Shown: in pieces, positions 30,808-40,554 of the stretch
How the letters are laid out: the number at the start of each line of letters is the position of its first letter
Numbering within the stretch: the first letter of the stretch is position 1
Origin: Acidobacteriota bacterium
GTDB lineage: Bacteria > Acidobacteriota > Blastocatellia > RBC074
NCBI GenBank assembly: GCA_016789605.1
Contig: JAEUQO010000223.1
Coordinates: 1 to 43,893, forward strand
Length of the DNA stretch: 43,893 nucleotides
Reading direction: 5' to 3'
Made by a program: the position numbers and the translations under genes
The notes under the pieces: generated by a model
Seen by the model: the letters and a program-made list of their open reading frames with translations, nothing else
The model's database searches: none
What the model was told of the DNA's origin: nothing

Positions 30808-31755
30808 TCAGTGATGATCTTCGTCTTCGTCTTCGTCGCCGTGATGCTCACCTTCTTCTGGCAACGGTTGCGTGAAGCGTTGGCCGTTGACTTCGAGAGT
30901 GAAGCTGCGCGCGCCTTCAGGGATTTCAAATTCGAGTACGGCCGGCAAACGCGCTTCGTAAATTTTCAGCACATTGCCGCGATCATCATAAATCGTGCCG
31001 CCCGCCGCCACGGTCATGGTTTCGTCCACCAAGACGGCGACCAGTTCGGCGACCTGGTTGATTTCTTCCGCGATGCGATGGCACCACAAATGACCGACGC
31101 CAGGATATTCTTCGTGACAAATGTCTTCCATTTGCTCTTCGTCCACGGCATCGCCGACGCCCACCAGGATGAAATTCATGCGCGGCAAACGACCATAGGC
31201 GATGTCGCGTGCAATTTCGCGGCTATAGGCTTTGACCTTATCCGCGTCGAACAGCACGCCGTCTGTGACAAACACCGCACAACCTTGACGCGCTCCGTTG
31301 GGCACTTGAGCCTTCAGGTAGTTGACGAAGTCTTTCATTGCCGGTTTCAGATAGGTGTAATTGCCCAACACGCGCGGGCCAGGGAATTTGTACTGCTTGA
31401 CGTCCACGCCCTTCAATTCACCGACGAATTCGATTTCAGAGCCAGATTGTCCGCACGCCCAATACGCGACGCGCAAAATGCCGTTGCGGTCTTTGGTTGC
31501 CAGATATTCCAACATCCATTGCACCTGGGGTTCGACCTGATTCGGCAACATCTCGATGGGGCGACCATACCACCAATCCAGCAAACCGCGCGGTTTCGGT
31601 TTCTCCTGATACTCTTCGGTCATGCTGCCGGAACCGTCCATGTAGATGGCCATATCCAGACCTTCGACGGTGGGGTCGTGCAAAAGAACGGCGCGCACGT
31701 GATTGCCTTCAACGTGTAAATCCGAAAACGGTTCAACGGGTCGTTCGTGTGACAT
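30808..31755 (-). CDS. von Willebrand factor A domain protein (vWA paralog B)
   Basis: 315 residues, an obvious tandem duplicate of the downstream gene. It has D40-G-S-G-S44 at the same positions, the shared blocks [43 protein letters not shown] and [10 protein letters not shown], and the same strand-rich C-terminus. It differs by an insert after the MIDAS (EKPKPRGLLDWWYGR) and by an acidic-histidine tail (GEHHGDEDEDEDHH) instead of a basic one. The opposite charge of the two tails suggests they could pair, which is inference. ATG 31755 has GAGGAG upstream; an in-frame upstream start at 31794 would overlap that site. It lies 45 bp behind the WMxDF protein gene. Confidence 0.85.
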   Translation of the reverse strand: MSHERPVEPFSDLHVEGNHVRAVLLHDPTVEGLDMAIYMDGSGSMTEEYQEKPKPRGLLDWWYGRPIEMLPNQVEPQVQWMLEYLATKDRNGILRVAYWACGQSGSEIEFVGELKGVDVKQYKFPGPRVLGNYTYLKPAMKDFVNYLKAQVPNGARQGCAVFVTDGVLFDADKVKAYSREIARDIAYGRLPRMNFILVGVGDAVDEEQMEDICHEEYPGVGHLWCHRIAEEINQVAELVAVLVDETMTVAAGGTIYDDRGNVLKIYEARLPAVLEFEIPEGARSFTLEVNGQRFTQPLPEEGEHHGDEDEDEDHH

Positions 31756-31800
31756 TGAGACTCCTCGCAGGTTGAAATTTTTACTATCAAGCAACGTGCT

Positions 31801-33141
31801 TTATTCGAAATCTTCCATCCACTCTGGACGGGGAACGGGACGCTGCTTGGCTTCGTTGTTCGTTCGTTCAGATAAGGAATTCTCGGCGAAATCTTTCATC
31901 CAATCGGAAGAACTTCTGGCAGGGGAAGATGTTGTCTTTGTTGGGTGTACGTTGGCCGTCGAGGTCAGACGCGGCGCAGGTCCCTGAGCAGGACGATGCG
32001 CGGCCAGAAAATCCTGCATCCAGTCAGACGACGTGCTGGTTGCCGATGGCAAGCGCGGCGGCATTTGAGGGCGCGCAACAGGCAAAGGTGTCTGGCTGGT
32101 CGTATTGGCTGGCCGATTAGGATGCGCAGGCGGCGTCGTTTCTCGCACTAATTGTTGTAAGGCGCGCGCACGCGCCGAAGGCCAACCAGGCAACGCCGTC
32201 AGAGTTTGTTGGGCGAGCGTGAGAAACTGTTCGATTGTGCCTTCGGGTGGCAGCGTTACTTTTTCATTTATCAGCGCGCCAAACAAAGACGCCAACTTGC
32301 CCTGGAAGCCTTCACCGCCAGCCGCCTGTTTGTGCGCGGTGTCGCCTTTGATCACGTAGCCTTCGGCCTGAAGTTGTTGTTCCAGCGCAAAGCGGCTTGG
32401 CACAGGAAGCTGAACCGTGCGCAGCGGATGGTGCAGGTTTTCGCGTACGAGGTCTTCCTGAATGCCGCTGAGCAAATCATAAAGCAATTGGCTGACGATG
32501 CTTTCATTCGCCGCGTTTTGCGTGATCAGTTCGCGCGGAAATAACGGATAGGCCAGGATCAGGCTCTCGCCGCGCGCGGTTTCATCGTCTGCGCCACCAG
32601 GCAACAACAAGTGAAAACAGCGTTGCATCTGTTCTGAAACATCAGCACGCGCATAACGAAATGCCGCCGCTGCACTTTGCGTCAACCCGGTGAGCACATC
32701 TCCGCGCGTCACCATCAATTGCCCTTGCAGGCAAATCGGCGCCGCACCCGCTGCGTCCGGGTACGGCCCAGACAATGTGCCATAGAGATAGACTGGATCA
32801 TTGCAGCCTGGCGCGCCCACTGGCTGTTCGAGCAATTGCAACGCAAAGAGATAGATTTCCTGCGCTTCAAGCAACGGCTGACGATGACTGTCGGCGATTT
32901 CGTGATAGGCCAGTTGTTGTTGCGCAGTCGCTGGCATCGCGCTGCGCTCGGTTTCGGGAAGGGCTTGCAAGTTACCCAGGCTGTCGAGCACCACCAGCCA
33001 GGGGCTGGGCTGCCGATGGCGGGCGTGCAGCGTAAAGCTATCCAGTACGTGCCACGTCAACGACGGGTCTGCGAGCGTTGGCGTGGCGTTCGGCTCAGCC
33101 GAATGGGCCACGAAATATTTGGGCAATGCGCGCTGCGTCAT
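31801..33141 (-). CDS. hypothetical protein with three C-terminal WMxDF motifs
   Basis: 446 residues, no signal peptide and no family I recognise. Residues about 1-250 look globular (MTQRALPKYFVAHSAEP, IYLFALQLLEQPVG, SLILAYPLFPRELI), 250-325 helical, and the last 120 residues are proline/serine-rich and probably disordered. In that tail DWMQDF (373-378), DWMKDF (413-418) and EWMEDF (440-445, at the very end) repeat a short motif, as expected of docking peptides. I chose ATG 33141 although its ribosome site is weak, because a good promoter at 33224-33252 lies inside the only longer version of the frame (TTG 33252). First gene of the unit that continues with the two vWA genes. Confidence 0.78.
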   Translation of the reverse strand: MTQRALPKYFVAHSAEPNATPTLADPSLTWHVLDSFTLHARHRQPSPWLVVLDSLGNLQALPETERSAMPATAQQQLAYHEIADSHRQPLLEAQEIYLFALQLLEQPVGAPGCNDPVYLYGTLSGPYPDAAGAAPICLQGQLMVTRGDVLTGLTQSAAAAFRYARADVSEQMQRCFHLLLPGGADDETARGESLILAYPLFPRELITQNAANESIVSQLLYDLLSGIQEDLVRENLHHPLRTVQLPVPSRFALEQQLQAEGYVIKGDTAHKQAAGGEGFQGKLASLFGALINEKVTLPPEGTIEQFLTLAQQTLTALPGWPSARARALQQLVRETTPPAHPNRPANTTSQTPLPVARPQMPPRLPSATSTSSDWMQDFLAAHRPAQGPAPRLTSTANVHPTKTTSSPARSSSDWMKDFAENSLSERTNNEAKQRPVPRPEWMEDFE

Positions 33142-33223
33142 AAAGCCGGTGCTGATGAATAGGGGGTGACGAGCATTGATGATGGCGGCGCGGGGGCGTC
33201 CGCTTCCAGAGTACGGCGCGCGC

Positions 33224-33252
33224 AGTATAGCGTCCGCTTCTGTTGGCGACAA
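33224..33252 (-). promoter_or_regulatory. promoter of the WMxDF-vWA-ATPase unit
   Basis: Minus-strand TTGTCG (33252-33247), 17-bp spacer, TATACT (33229-33224). Transcription should begin near 33217, about 75 bases before ATG 33141. Confidence 0.65.
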
Positions 33253-33299
33253 TCAATTGCACGCCCCAAATGTTCAACCGTGGAAGCTGCAACACTCGG

Positions 33300-33328
33300 T
33301 TGGCCTGGCGTCATTCTTCCGTTAGAGT
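33300..33328 (+). promoter_or_regulatory. promoter of the ABC-2 permease gene
   Basis: TTGGCC (33300-33305), 17-bp spacer, TAGAGT (33323-33328), placing the transcript start about 34 bases before ATG 33369. It diverges from the promoter at 33224-33252. Confidence 0.5.
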
Positions 33329-33368
33329 GAAGTCACAAAGTCACCCAAGGCAAAAACAAGAGAGTTTT

Positions 33369-34145
<777 letters not shown>

Positions 34146-34149
34146 CAGA

Positions 34150-36042
34150 TCACGGTTGTGTCAGGCGATGGGCAAAGAGTTTGTCGTCTTTGGCGCTATA
34201 CAGCAGACCGGCAATTTCGTCGGTCAATAAACGGTAGTCCGGTTCGGCCAGTTTGATTTCGCGTTCGTCGTGGCCATTGTTCAAATTCACGCCGAGCAAG
34301 CCGCGTCCGCCGTTGCGCGGCAACTCCGTATAAAAATACATGTGCTGGTTGCGCAAGACGGTCAATTGCTGACGCCGCCATAAGACGCGCGACAGTTTGT
34401 CGAGCTGGCGTGCGGGATCAAGGCGATCCCACAGGCGTTCTTCGACATCTACGTTGAGATTGAGAGACGGACTGCTGACAGCGCGCAACGTGCGGCGAGT
34501 GCTATCCACACGCGACAACAAACCAAATGGCTTTAACTGAGACGTGACGGTTTCACGCGCTGCTTCGGCGGCAAAGTCGCTTAAGTTGGGGATGGCAATG
34601 CGCGTCACTGCACCAGACCAGCGCAGGGAAGACAAGCCGCGCGCCAACTGGACTCCACGAAACGCCGTTGTGGCAACGCCGCCATAACGAAAATAGAGCG
34701 CTGCCGAGCGCGCCGCGATGGCGGCAATCACGCGCAACACGCCTCTTCCTGGTGGATCATAGGCCACGCGCCAAAACGCCTCGCCTCCGCGCAACGGATC
34801 AAACGCCGCCAATTCGTTTTGCCCGCCAACCAGCACCTCGCCTCGTTCGTTGAGCAAGACAAACGCCGGGCGACGAATGCGATGTTTGCTGCGCAATTGC
34901 ACGCGCCCGGTTGCGGCATCCAGGCTGAGCAATTCATCGTCATCAGCCAGCATGATCGTGGTCGTACTGGCCAGCGCCAGATTCGTCAACCCTTTGTCAG
35001 CGCCGCGAAAGCGCCAGCGAATTTTGCCTGTGGCCGAGTCTATGGCACTGACGCCATATGGGCCGCGCTTGACGATTTCGCCATCTTTCAATTGCGAAAA
35101 GCGACCTCCTGTGCGCACAAACAAACTCTCGCCTGTCAGCAACAGTTCCGGCGTCAGCCCCAAATCTTTTGCTTCCCAAATCAGTTTGCCGGTCGCACGT
35201 GACAACGCCCGCACGCGGCCACGGCCTGACACATACAATCGCTCTGCGTCGGCAACCGGATCGGCTTCGGTTAACGCCAGGCCTTCTTCGTTTATGCGAA
35301 AGCGCTCGCGCAATAACTCCTTGCCGGATTGCACGGCCAGCCCCGTGACGCCTTCATAAAAGAGAAACAACCGATTGTCGGCAAAGAGCGGCGCGCGATA
35401 GTTGTCCAGCGTGAAAAGCGTTTCTTTGTCATCATCCGCAAACCAGCGCGTCGGCATCATCTGGATTTCGCTTTCCAATTCGTAACGCCATAACTCTTCA
35501 CCCGTTGCCAGGTGTAACAAATGAACTGCGGGTTTGCGTTTGCAACCATCGCTTGGTTTTCCTTTGGCGTCGCGCACGAGGACAATTGCCAGCCAACCGT
35601 TGTCTGGTTCCAGCGCCAGATGCATGACGCTGCCGCGCAATTTGTCGCTTTGCCAGACTGTGTTGCCGGTCAACAGGTCTATGGCTTCGATGCGTGTTTT
35701 GCCGTTCTTTTCCAGATTGAGCAGCAATAAGTCCGTGCCAATAACCGGCGCGACGTCGGTTTCATCCAGCCGACCGGTTTTTCGTCGCCAGAGCACGTCT
35801 CCTGATTCGCCATCCAGTGCATACAGCGACTTGTCAGTGCCCGCGACCAGTACGCCCAATTCGGTTGTTTGGTAAAAGCGAACTTCGCTATCGAGTTTGG
35901 CGGACCATTCTTGTGCCGCGCGTGGTGCGGAGTTTTGTGACGAATGCACGCTGAATGCGCTCAGCAACAGCGTTGTTACAAAGAAAATCAGGGAGCGGAT
36001 AATACAGATGTGTGAGAAGGTGTTTTTATGCGCCGGGTTCAT
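34150..36042 (-). CDS. exported PQQ-like beta-propeller protein
   Basis: 630 residues. A basic start and a hydrophobic stretch (about 17-32, LIFFVTTLLLSAFSV) form a signal peptide or membrane anchor. Several PQQ-type blades are visible: YALDGESGDVLWRRKTG, EAIDLLTGNTVWQSD, LHLATGEELWRYELE, RALSRATGKLIWEAKD, SAIDSATGKIRWRFRG. The pattern is that of BamB-like or PQQ-dehydrogenase-like propellers, but no quinone-binding cysteine pair or catalytic Asp/Glu pattern stands out, so a scaffold role in the envelope is likelier than enzyme activity. The last 150 residues depart from the repeat. GGAGAAC five bases before ATG 36042 decides the start over upstream in-frame options. Confidence 0.85.
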   Translation of the reverse strand: MNPAHKNTFSHICIIRSLIFFVTTLLLSAFSVHSSQNSAPRAAQEWSAKLDSEVRFYQTTELGVLVAGTDKSLYALDGESGDVLWRRKTGRLDETDVAPVIGTDLLLLNLEKNGKTRIEAIDLLTGNTVWQSDKLRGSVMHLALEPDNGWLAIVLVRDAKGKPSDGCKRKPAVHLLHLATGEELWRYELESEIQMMPTRWFADDDKETLFTLDNYRAPLFADNRLFLFYEGVTGLAVQSGKELLRERFRINEEGLALTEADPVADAERLYVSGRGRVRALSRATGKLIWEAKDLGLTPELLLTGESLFVRTGGRFSQLKDGEIVKRGPYGVSAIDSATGKIRWRFRGADKGLTNLALASTTTIMLADDDELLSLDAATGRVQLRSKHRIRRPAFVLLNERGEVLVGGQNELAAFDPLRGGEAFWRVAYDPPGRGVLRVIAAIAARSAALYFRYGGVATTAFRGVQLARGLSSLRWSGAVTRIAIPNLSDFAAEAARETVTSQLKPFGLLSRVDSTRRTLRAVSSPSLNLNVDVEERLWDRLDPARQLDKLSRVLWRRQQLTVLRNQHMYFYTELPRNGGRGLLGVNLNNGHDEREIKLAEPDYRLLTDEIAGLLYSAKDDKLFAHRLTQP

Positions 36043-36082
36043 TGACGTTCTCCAGTGGGGGGAGAGGGGCGAGCGGGAGCTT

Positions 36083-36111
36083 AGTGTACTTGGCGGGCCT
36101 GCTTCTTCCAA
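36083..36111 (-). promoter_or_regulatory. promoter of the PQQ-propeller gene
   Basis: Minus-strand TTGGAA (36111-36106), 17-bp spacer, TACACT (36088-36083), about 40 bp upstream of ATG 36042. Confidence 0.65.
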
Positions 36112-36163
36112 ATGAGAAGGCAGGCAAATGACAGGGCAGGTTGGTGTGTTCGGTCAGGACAGC

Positions 36164-36193
36164 GCTCCCTGCGCGCCCAGGCGCGCAGGGAGC
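36164..36193 (-). terminator. hairpin after zwf
   Basis: Perfect 13-bp GC-rich arms GCTCCCTGCGCGC (36164-36176) and GCGCGCAGGGAGC (36181-36193) with a 4-nt loop, 25 bp after the zwf stop. No T-run follows, but stem strength and position favour a terminator of the gnd-nudix-zwf unit. Confidence 0.6.
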
Positions 36194-36217
36194 AAGGATG
36201 GCGACTGCCTCAGGTTG

Positions 36218-37744
36218 CTAGTCTATCGGACGCCATTCACGTCCGTCGCGCGCGAGCAGCTCTTCGGCTTCTTTGGGCCCCCACGTGCCGGCAGCATAGT
36301 TCGGGAATGAACGTGGCGGCAGGGCTTTCCAAACGTCAAGCACGGGTTCGATGACACGCCAGCCGGCTTCGACCATATCAGCGCGCTGGAACAACGTGGC
36401 GTCACCAACCATGCAGTCATAGAGTAAACGCTCATAGCCAGTGCTGGGGACACTGCCGAAATAGTCTACGTAATTGAAATCCATTTCGACTGCGCCAAGC
36501 CGCATGATCGGGCCGGGGATTTTGGCGCCAAAACGCAAACTGATGCCTTCGTCAGGTTGGATGTGAATGACGAGACGGTTGGTGCGTAAGCGCTCGACCG
36601 GCGTGTCGCGAAAGAGCATCAAGGGCGCGCTTTTGAATTGAATGGCGATTTCTGTGACGCGTTTGGGCAATCGTTTGCCTGTGCGCAGATAAAACGGTAC
36701 GCCCGCCCAGCGCCAGTTATCAATCATCAGCTTCAACGCCACAAAGGTTTCGGTTGTCGAATTTGGATTGACGCCAGTTTCCTGACGATACCCCAGCATG
36801 TGTTCATCGTCGTCATCGCCGGGGCCGTATTGTCCGCGTACGGCGCGCGTGAGCACTTCTTCCGGCGGAATGGGCGAAATCGCGTGCAGCACTTTGGCTT
36901 GTTCGTCGCGCACGGCATTGGCGTCAAATGAAATGGGCGGTTCCATCGCCGTCAAAGAAACGAGTTGGAACAGATGATTGGGCACCATGTCGCGCAACGC
37001 GCCGGAGGTTTCGTAATAGCCGCCGCGTTTTTCGACGCCGACGGTTTCGGCAGCCGTGATCTCGACGTGATCCACGTAACGGCGGTTCCAGACCGGGTCA
37101 AAAATGCCGTTGCCAAAGCGGAACACCAACAGGTTCTGGACGGTTTCTTTGCCCAGGTAATGATCAATGCGGTAAATCTGTCGTTCGTTGATGACCTGTT
37201 TGATTTCGGCGTTTAAGGCGCGGGCAGATTCCAGATCGTGGCCGAAGGGTTTTTCGATAATGACACGCCGCCATTGCCCGTTTTCTTCTGTCATCAGCCC
37301 CACCGCGCCAAGTTGACGAATGATTTCGCCGAAGAAGTTGGGGGCCGTGGCCAAATAGTAAAAGTAGTTTGCGTGTGTTCCGTGCGATTGATTGACTTGA
37401 GCCAACAGGTCTTTCAGCTTTTGGTAGCACTCAGGATTGGTGACATCTCCCCCCGCGTAATAAGTGCGCTGTAAAAACCACTCCCAGATGTCGGGTTCGA
37501 CGGCGCTGGTGGCATAGGTCTTGATATCCTGACTGATTAAGTCGCGAAACGCTTCAGTTGTCATGTCCGTACGCGACGTGCACACGATGGCGAATTCGCG
37601 CGAGAGCAAATTGCTTTTGGCCAGGTTGTAGAGCGCGGGAAACAGTTTCCGTTTGGTCAGGTCGCCAGTCGCGCCAAAAATCACCATCACACAAGGGTCT
37701 GCAACGCGGCCTTGCGTTTGTTGTTCAGTATTGCTTGTCGGCAT
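36218..37744 (-). CDS. zwf: glucose-6-phosphate dehydrogenase
   Basis: 508 residues, normal length for the enzyme that oxidises glucose 6-phosphate to 6-phosphogluconolactone with NADP or NAD, the first step of the oxidative pentose phosphate pathway. The nucleotide motif [10 protein letters not shown] is at 24-33 and the substrate and catalytic segment [19 protein letters not shown] is present with its active His. Later conserved stretches include [19 protein letters not shown] and the ending EWRPID. I chose ATG 37744; a TTG at 37753 lies in the same frame close to a GGAG. It is the last gene of the gnd-nudix-zwf unit. No 6-phosphogluconolactonase gene lies in the window. Confidence 0.96.
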   Translation of the reverse strand: MPTSNTEQQTQGRVADPCVMVIFGATGDLTKRKLFPALYNLAKSNLLSREFAIVCTSRTDMTTEAFRDLISQDIKTYATSAVEPDIWEWFLQRTYYAGGDVTNPECYQKLKDLLAQVNQSHGTHANYFYYLATAPNFFGEIIRQLGAVGLMTEENGQWRRVIIEKPFGHDLESARALNAEIKQVINERQIYRIDHYLGKETVQNLLVFRFGNGIFDPVWNRRYVDHVEITAAETVGVEKRGGYYETSGALRDMVPNHLFQLVSLTAMEPPISFDANAVRDEQAKVLHAISPIPPEEVLTRAVRGQYGPGDDDDEHMLGYRQETGVNPNSTTETFVALKLMIDNWRWAGVPFYLRTGKRLPKRVTEIAIQFKSAPLMLFRDTPVERLRTNRLVIHIQPDEGISLRFGAKIPGPIMRLGAVEMDFNYVDYFGSVPSTGYERLLYDCMVGDATLFQRADMVEAGWRVIEPVLDVWKALPPRSFPNYAAGTWGPKEAEELLARDGREWRPID

Positions 37745-37777
37745 GCGTATCAAAAACTCCGTTGGCAGATTGGAATA

Positions 37778-38221
37778 TCAGTTTGAGGAGGAGATGAGAT
37801 GTTCCAGCAATCCGTTGGGATACAGCGGCGGCTGGTCAAGGCCAAATTCGCTTAGCGATTTCCAGACGGCGATGATTGGTTCTCCGTCAGCTTCGACGCC
37901 GTGGATGATCTCTTTTTGGTACCAGGCTTCATCCGCGAATTCGCCGTCATACATCAGGACTAGTTCATGGCTAGGATTTCCGCGATAGATAAAGATGTTT
38001 TCCAGCGTGCATAAATAGCGAACCGCTTGTATCTCTGCACCCAGTTCTTCCTGTAACTCGCGCACGACGGTTTCATGGCCACGTTCGCCGAATTCGACGC
38101 CGCCGCCCAGCGGACGGTAAAACCGTTCGCCCTTGGTGGCATCGAAACCTTCCATCACCAGAATCTTGCCGTCACGCTGAAACACACCCAACGCGATCAA
38201 ACGAATTTGTGTTGAACTCAT
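37778..38221 (-). CDS. NUDIX hydrolase
   Basis: 147 residues. The Nudix box G-x5-E-x7-REUxEE-x-GU is present as GGGVEFGERGHETVVRELQE followed by ELGAEI, with the metal-binding glutamates intact. Family members hydrolyse nucleoside diphosphates linked to another group; the substrate cannot be told from sequence. It starts 10 bp after gnd and ends 33 bp before zwf, so it is co-transcribed with both, which hints at a role in NAD(P)H or nucleotide-sugar housekeeping. The frame is open further upstream but that part overlaps gnd and is a shadow. Confidence 0.9.
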   Translation of the reverse strand: MSSTQIRLIALGVFQRDGKILVMEGFDATKGERFYRPLGGGVEFGERGHETVVRELQEELGAEIQAVRYLCTLENIFIYRGNPSHELVLMYDGEFADEAWYQKEIIHGVEADGEPIIAVWKSLSEFGLDQPPLYPNGLLEHLISSSN

Positions 38222-38231
38222 AACTGGGTCT

Positions 38232-39215
38232 TCAGCCTCCTGCCGGGCGTTCAACGTGGCCACCGAATTTGTGTCGCATGGCCGAGAGAATCTTTTCGGC
38301 GAAGGTGTATTCCTGGCGTGAGCGGAAGCGCGTAAAGAGCGACACCGCCAGCACGTCAACCGGCACGGCTTCTTCAATCGCTGCCTGAATCGCCCAGCGC
38401 CCTTCGCCGGAATCCTGCACAAAGCCCGAGTACTCCGACAAGGTGGGATTTTCCAACAGGGCCATCGCCGTCAGATCAAGCAGCCAAGAGCCCACCACGC
38501 TGCCCCGCCGCCACAATTCTGCAATGTCGGCCAGATTCAGGTCGTAACGAATGTTTTCCGGCAAGTCTTTCGACATCGCGTTGCGCATAATGTCGAAGCC
38601 TTCGGCGTAAGCCTGCATCAGGCCATATTCGATACCGTTGTGCACCATCTTGACGAAATGGCCGGAGCCTGACGGGCCGCAATACAAATAGCCTTCTTCG
38701 GCAGTCCCGCCCGCCGTTTCACGCCCAGGCGTGCGCGGAATGTCACCGCGACCAGGCGATAGCGTTTGCAAGATGGGCTGCAACTGTTCAAACGAAGATT
38801 GCTTGCCGCCGATCATCAAACAGTAACCACGTTCAGCACCCCAGATGCCGCCGCTGGTGCCGACGTCAACGTAATGAATGCCTTTTTGCTCAAGAGCTTC
38901 GGCGCGTCGCACGTCATCTTTGAAATGAGAATTTCCGCCATCAATGATGATGTCGCCGCCTGACATGAATTTCGACAGCGTATCTACGACTTTTTCGGTT
39001 GGTCCGCCTGCCGGAACCATCACCCAGATGGCGCGCGGTTTGGCCATTTGCTCGACCAGATTTTCCAGCGACCGTGCCCCTTTGGCGCCGTCAGCTTCGA
39101 GCTGTTTGACGTTGTCTGGATTCAAATCGAAAACAAAACATTCGTGGCCGCCGCGAATCAACCGGCGCACCATATTACCGCCCATGCGGCCTAACCCGAC
39201 CATGCCTAACTGCAT
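38232..39215 (-). CDS. gnd: 6-phosphogluconate dehydrogenase (short, probably NAD-type)
   Basis: 327 residues, the short form of decarboxylating 6-phosphogluconate dehydrogenase, which makes ribulose 5-phosphate and CO2. The Rossmann motif is GLGRMGGN (8-15). The strand that follows ends VFD (D30), where NADP-specific enzymes have an NRT-type motif, so NAD is the likelier cofactor. Substrate and catalytic motifs [15 protein letters not shown] and [16 protein letters not shown] carry the conserved Lys and Asn. The typical long form has about 470 residues; short forms are known in many bacteria. ATG 39215 has AAAGGAGC at the right distance and is preferred over an upstream start. First gene of the gnd-nudix-zwf unit. 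Confidence 0.93.
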   Translation of the reverse strand: MQLGMVGLGRMGGNMVRRLIRGGHECFVFDLNPDNVKQLEADGAKGARSLENLVEQMAKPRAIWVMVPAGGPTEKVVDTLSKFMSGGDIIIDGGNSHFKDDVRRAEALEQKGIHYVDVGTSGGIWGAERGYCLMIGGKQSSFEQLQPILQTLSPGRGDIPRTPGRETAGGTAEEGYLYCGPSGSGHFVKMVHNGIEYGLMQAYAEGFDIMRNAMSKDLPENIRYDLNLADIAELWRRGSVVGSWLLDLTAMALLENPTLSEYSGFVQDSGEGRWAIQAAIEEAVPVDVLAVSLFTRFRSRQEYTFAEKILSAMRHKFGGHVERPAGG

Positions 39216-39271
39216 GCCTGTTGCTCCTTTCAAACGCGAACGATTGCAATGAAGGTTTAAGGATGGATTGC

Positions 39272-39301
39272 AGTGTAGACGCAGACTTCACTAGCTGGCA
39301 A
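39272..39301 (-). promoter_or_regulatory. promoter of gnd-nudix-zwf
   Basis: Minus-strand TTGCCA (39301-39296), 18-bp spacer, TACACT (39277-39272), giving a leader of about 50 bases before ATG 39215. Confidence 0.55.
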
Positions 39302-39357
39302 TGACAAAGTGTGTGAGCACAACCGGACAAAATGGTGTTGCTTGCGCACAGACAAAT

Positions 39358-39399
39358 GCGGCGGAACAGGGAAGAAGAGTGTCTTCCTTATTCCGCCGC
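39358..39399 (-). terminator. hairpin after glucose dehydrogenase
   Basis: Arms GCGGCGGAA (39358-39366) and TTCCGCCGC (39391-39399), extended by partly paired AGGGAAGA/TCTTCCTT, lie 36 bp after the glucose dehydrogenase stop. No strong T-run follows on the minus strand. Confidence 0.45.
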
Positions 39400-39434
39400 C
39401 TCAAATGTCATTCCCCAACAATACGTCGAAGCGA

Positions 39435-40538
39435 TCACAGCGCCGCGACTTCACAGAAAACTTTGATTGCGCCTTTGGCGTTGGTGAGTTGTTCAAACAG
39501 TGCGCGGTAGTTTTCCAAGCCTTTGACCGGATGTGTCAGCAAACGGTTGAGCCAGCCGGGATATTGCGCCGCTGCCTGCGCCATATCTCGCACACCGGAT
39601 TCAAAGTATTCGCGATTGGCATTGACGGTGCCGACCATCACTTTGTTGCCGAGCACAAATTCCAGATTGATTTTATCTGCCGGGACTTCGACGGTGCGCT
39701 CACCGCCCGTCACCGACGACAAAACCAGCACGCCGTTTTTGCCGAGCGCCTGCATGCTTTCAAACACGATGGGCGAAAAACCCGTCGCCTCAAAAATCAG
39801 ATCAAACGGCCCGTATTTCTGTGCGCCCGTCAGCACAGATAGCTCACTGGTAGATTCATAACGTGCACCGAGCGCTTCGATCAGCTCGGAGTTCAAATAC
39901 GGTTTCGCCGTTTTGCCGAACACCGTCACATCCAGGCCGCGCAAGCGCAACACCAGCGCAGCCAGCAAGCCAATCGTCCCGGCTCCCATCACGGCAGCTT
40001 TTTTCGGTCGCCAGACGCGCAACCGCCGCTGGATTTCATAGGCTTGTTGAATGCCTTTTTGCACGACGGTCATTGGCTCTAACAGCACGCCGACCTCTTT
40101 CAAGCCTTGCGGAACTTTGACGATGTATTCGACATCGTCCACGTAATATTCCGTCAAAAAACCGTGACGCAAATTGATACCGCGTTCAAAGTACGTGTCA
40201 TCCGTCGTCATATCGTTGGTGCCGATCAGGTCATAAATGCTTGACCCGGGGCGGCGCACCGTTGCTACGACATAATCACCCGGTTCGACTTCGGTCACAT
40301 TCGGGCCGACGGCTTCGACCTGACCGAAACCTTCGTGACCGATGACGAGAAAATTGAAGCCTTCCGGCGCAGCCCCATACTCTGCGGCATTGATTTCCTT
40401 GTCGGTGCCATCCACGCCCACACGCAACATGCGCACGAGCACGCCGCGCCCATTGGGGATTTCGCGCACGCTCGGCATTGGCAACTCTGCCAGATGCACG
40501 CTATTGGGTTTTCCGGGGGTTACTGCAATCGCTTTCAT
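39435..40538 (-). CDS. glucose 1-dehydrogenase (zinc-type MDR superfamily)
   Basis: 367 residues resembling archaeal-type glucose dehydrogenases that oxidise glucose to gluconolactone. Motifs GVDGTDKEI (41-49) and IGHEGFG (66-72) place the catalytic zinc ligands at D43 and H68/E69, with Asp replacing the usual Cys as in the haloarchaeal enzymes. The nucleotide motif is GAGTIG, and the strand after it ends VFGKTAK without an acidic residue, favouring NADP. The lobe that normally holds a structural zinc on four cysteines (about 95-130, [16 protein letters not shown]) has no Cys at all, so this zinc is absent. GGGAGG precedes the ATG. It starts 16 bp after the YHS gene stop. Together with gnd and zwf it links glucose oxidation by direct and phosphorylated routes. 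Confidence 0.88.
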   Translation of the reverse strand: MKAIAVTPGKPNSVHLAELPMPSVREIPNGRGVLVRMLRVGVDGTDKEINAAEYGAAPEGFNFLVIGHEGFGQVEAVGPNVTEVEPGDYVVATVRRPGSSIYDLIGTNDMTTDDTYFERGINLRHGFLTEYYVDDVEYIVKVPQGLKEVGVLLEPMTVVQKGIQQAYEIQRRLRVWRPKKAAVMGAGTIGLLAALVLRLRGLDVTVFGKTAKPYLNSELIEALGARYESTSELSVLTGAQKYGPFDLIFEATGFSPIVFESMQALGKNGVLVLSSVTGGERTVEVPADKINLEFVLGNKVMVGTVNANREYFESGVRDMAQAAAQYPGWLNRLLTHPVKGLENYRALFEQLTNAKGAIKVFCEVAAL

Positions 40539-40554
40539 CTATTGGCCTCCCTCT

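Noticed and set aside
33142..33252. Longer N-terminus of the WMxDF protein from TTG 33252
   Set aside because: The TTG is part of a good -35 box and the extra codons cover the promoter.
38222..38422. Longer N-terminus of the Nudix hydrolase
   Set aside because: It overlaps the end of gnd in another frame, while ATG 38221 gives a normal Nudix length.
39301..39842. Plus-strand ORFs opposite the end of the glucose dehydrogenase gene
   Set aside because: They are shadows of a well supported minus-strand enzyme gene and lack ribosome sites.
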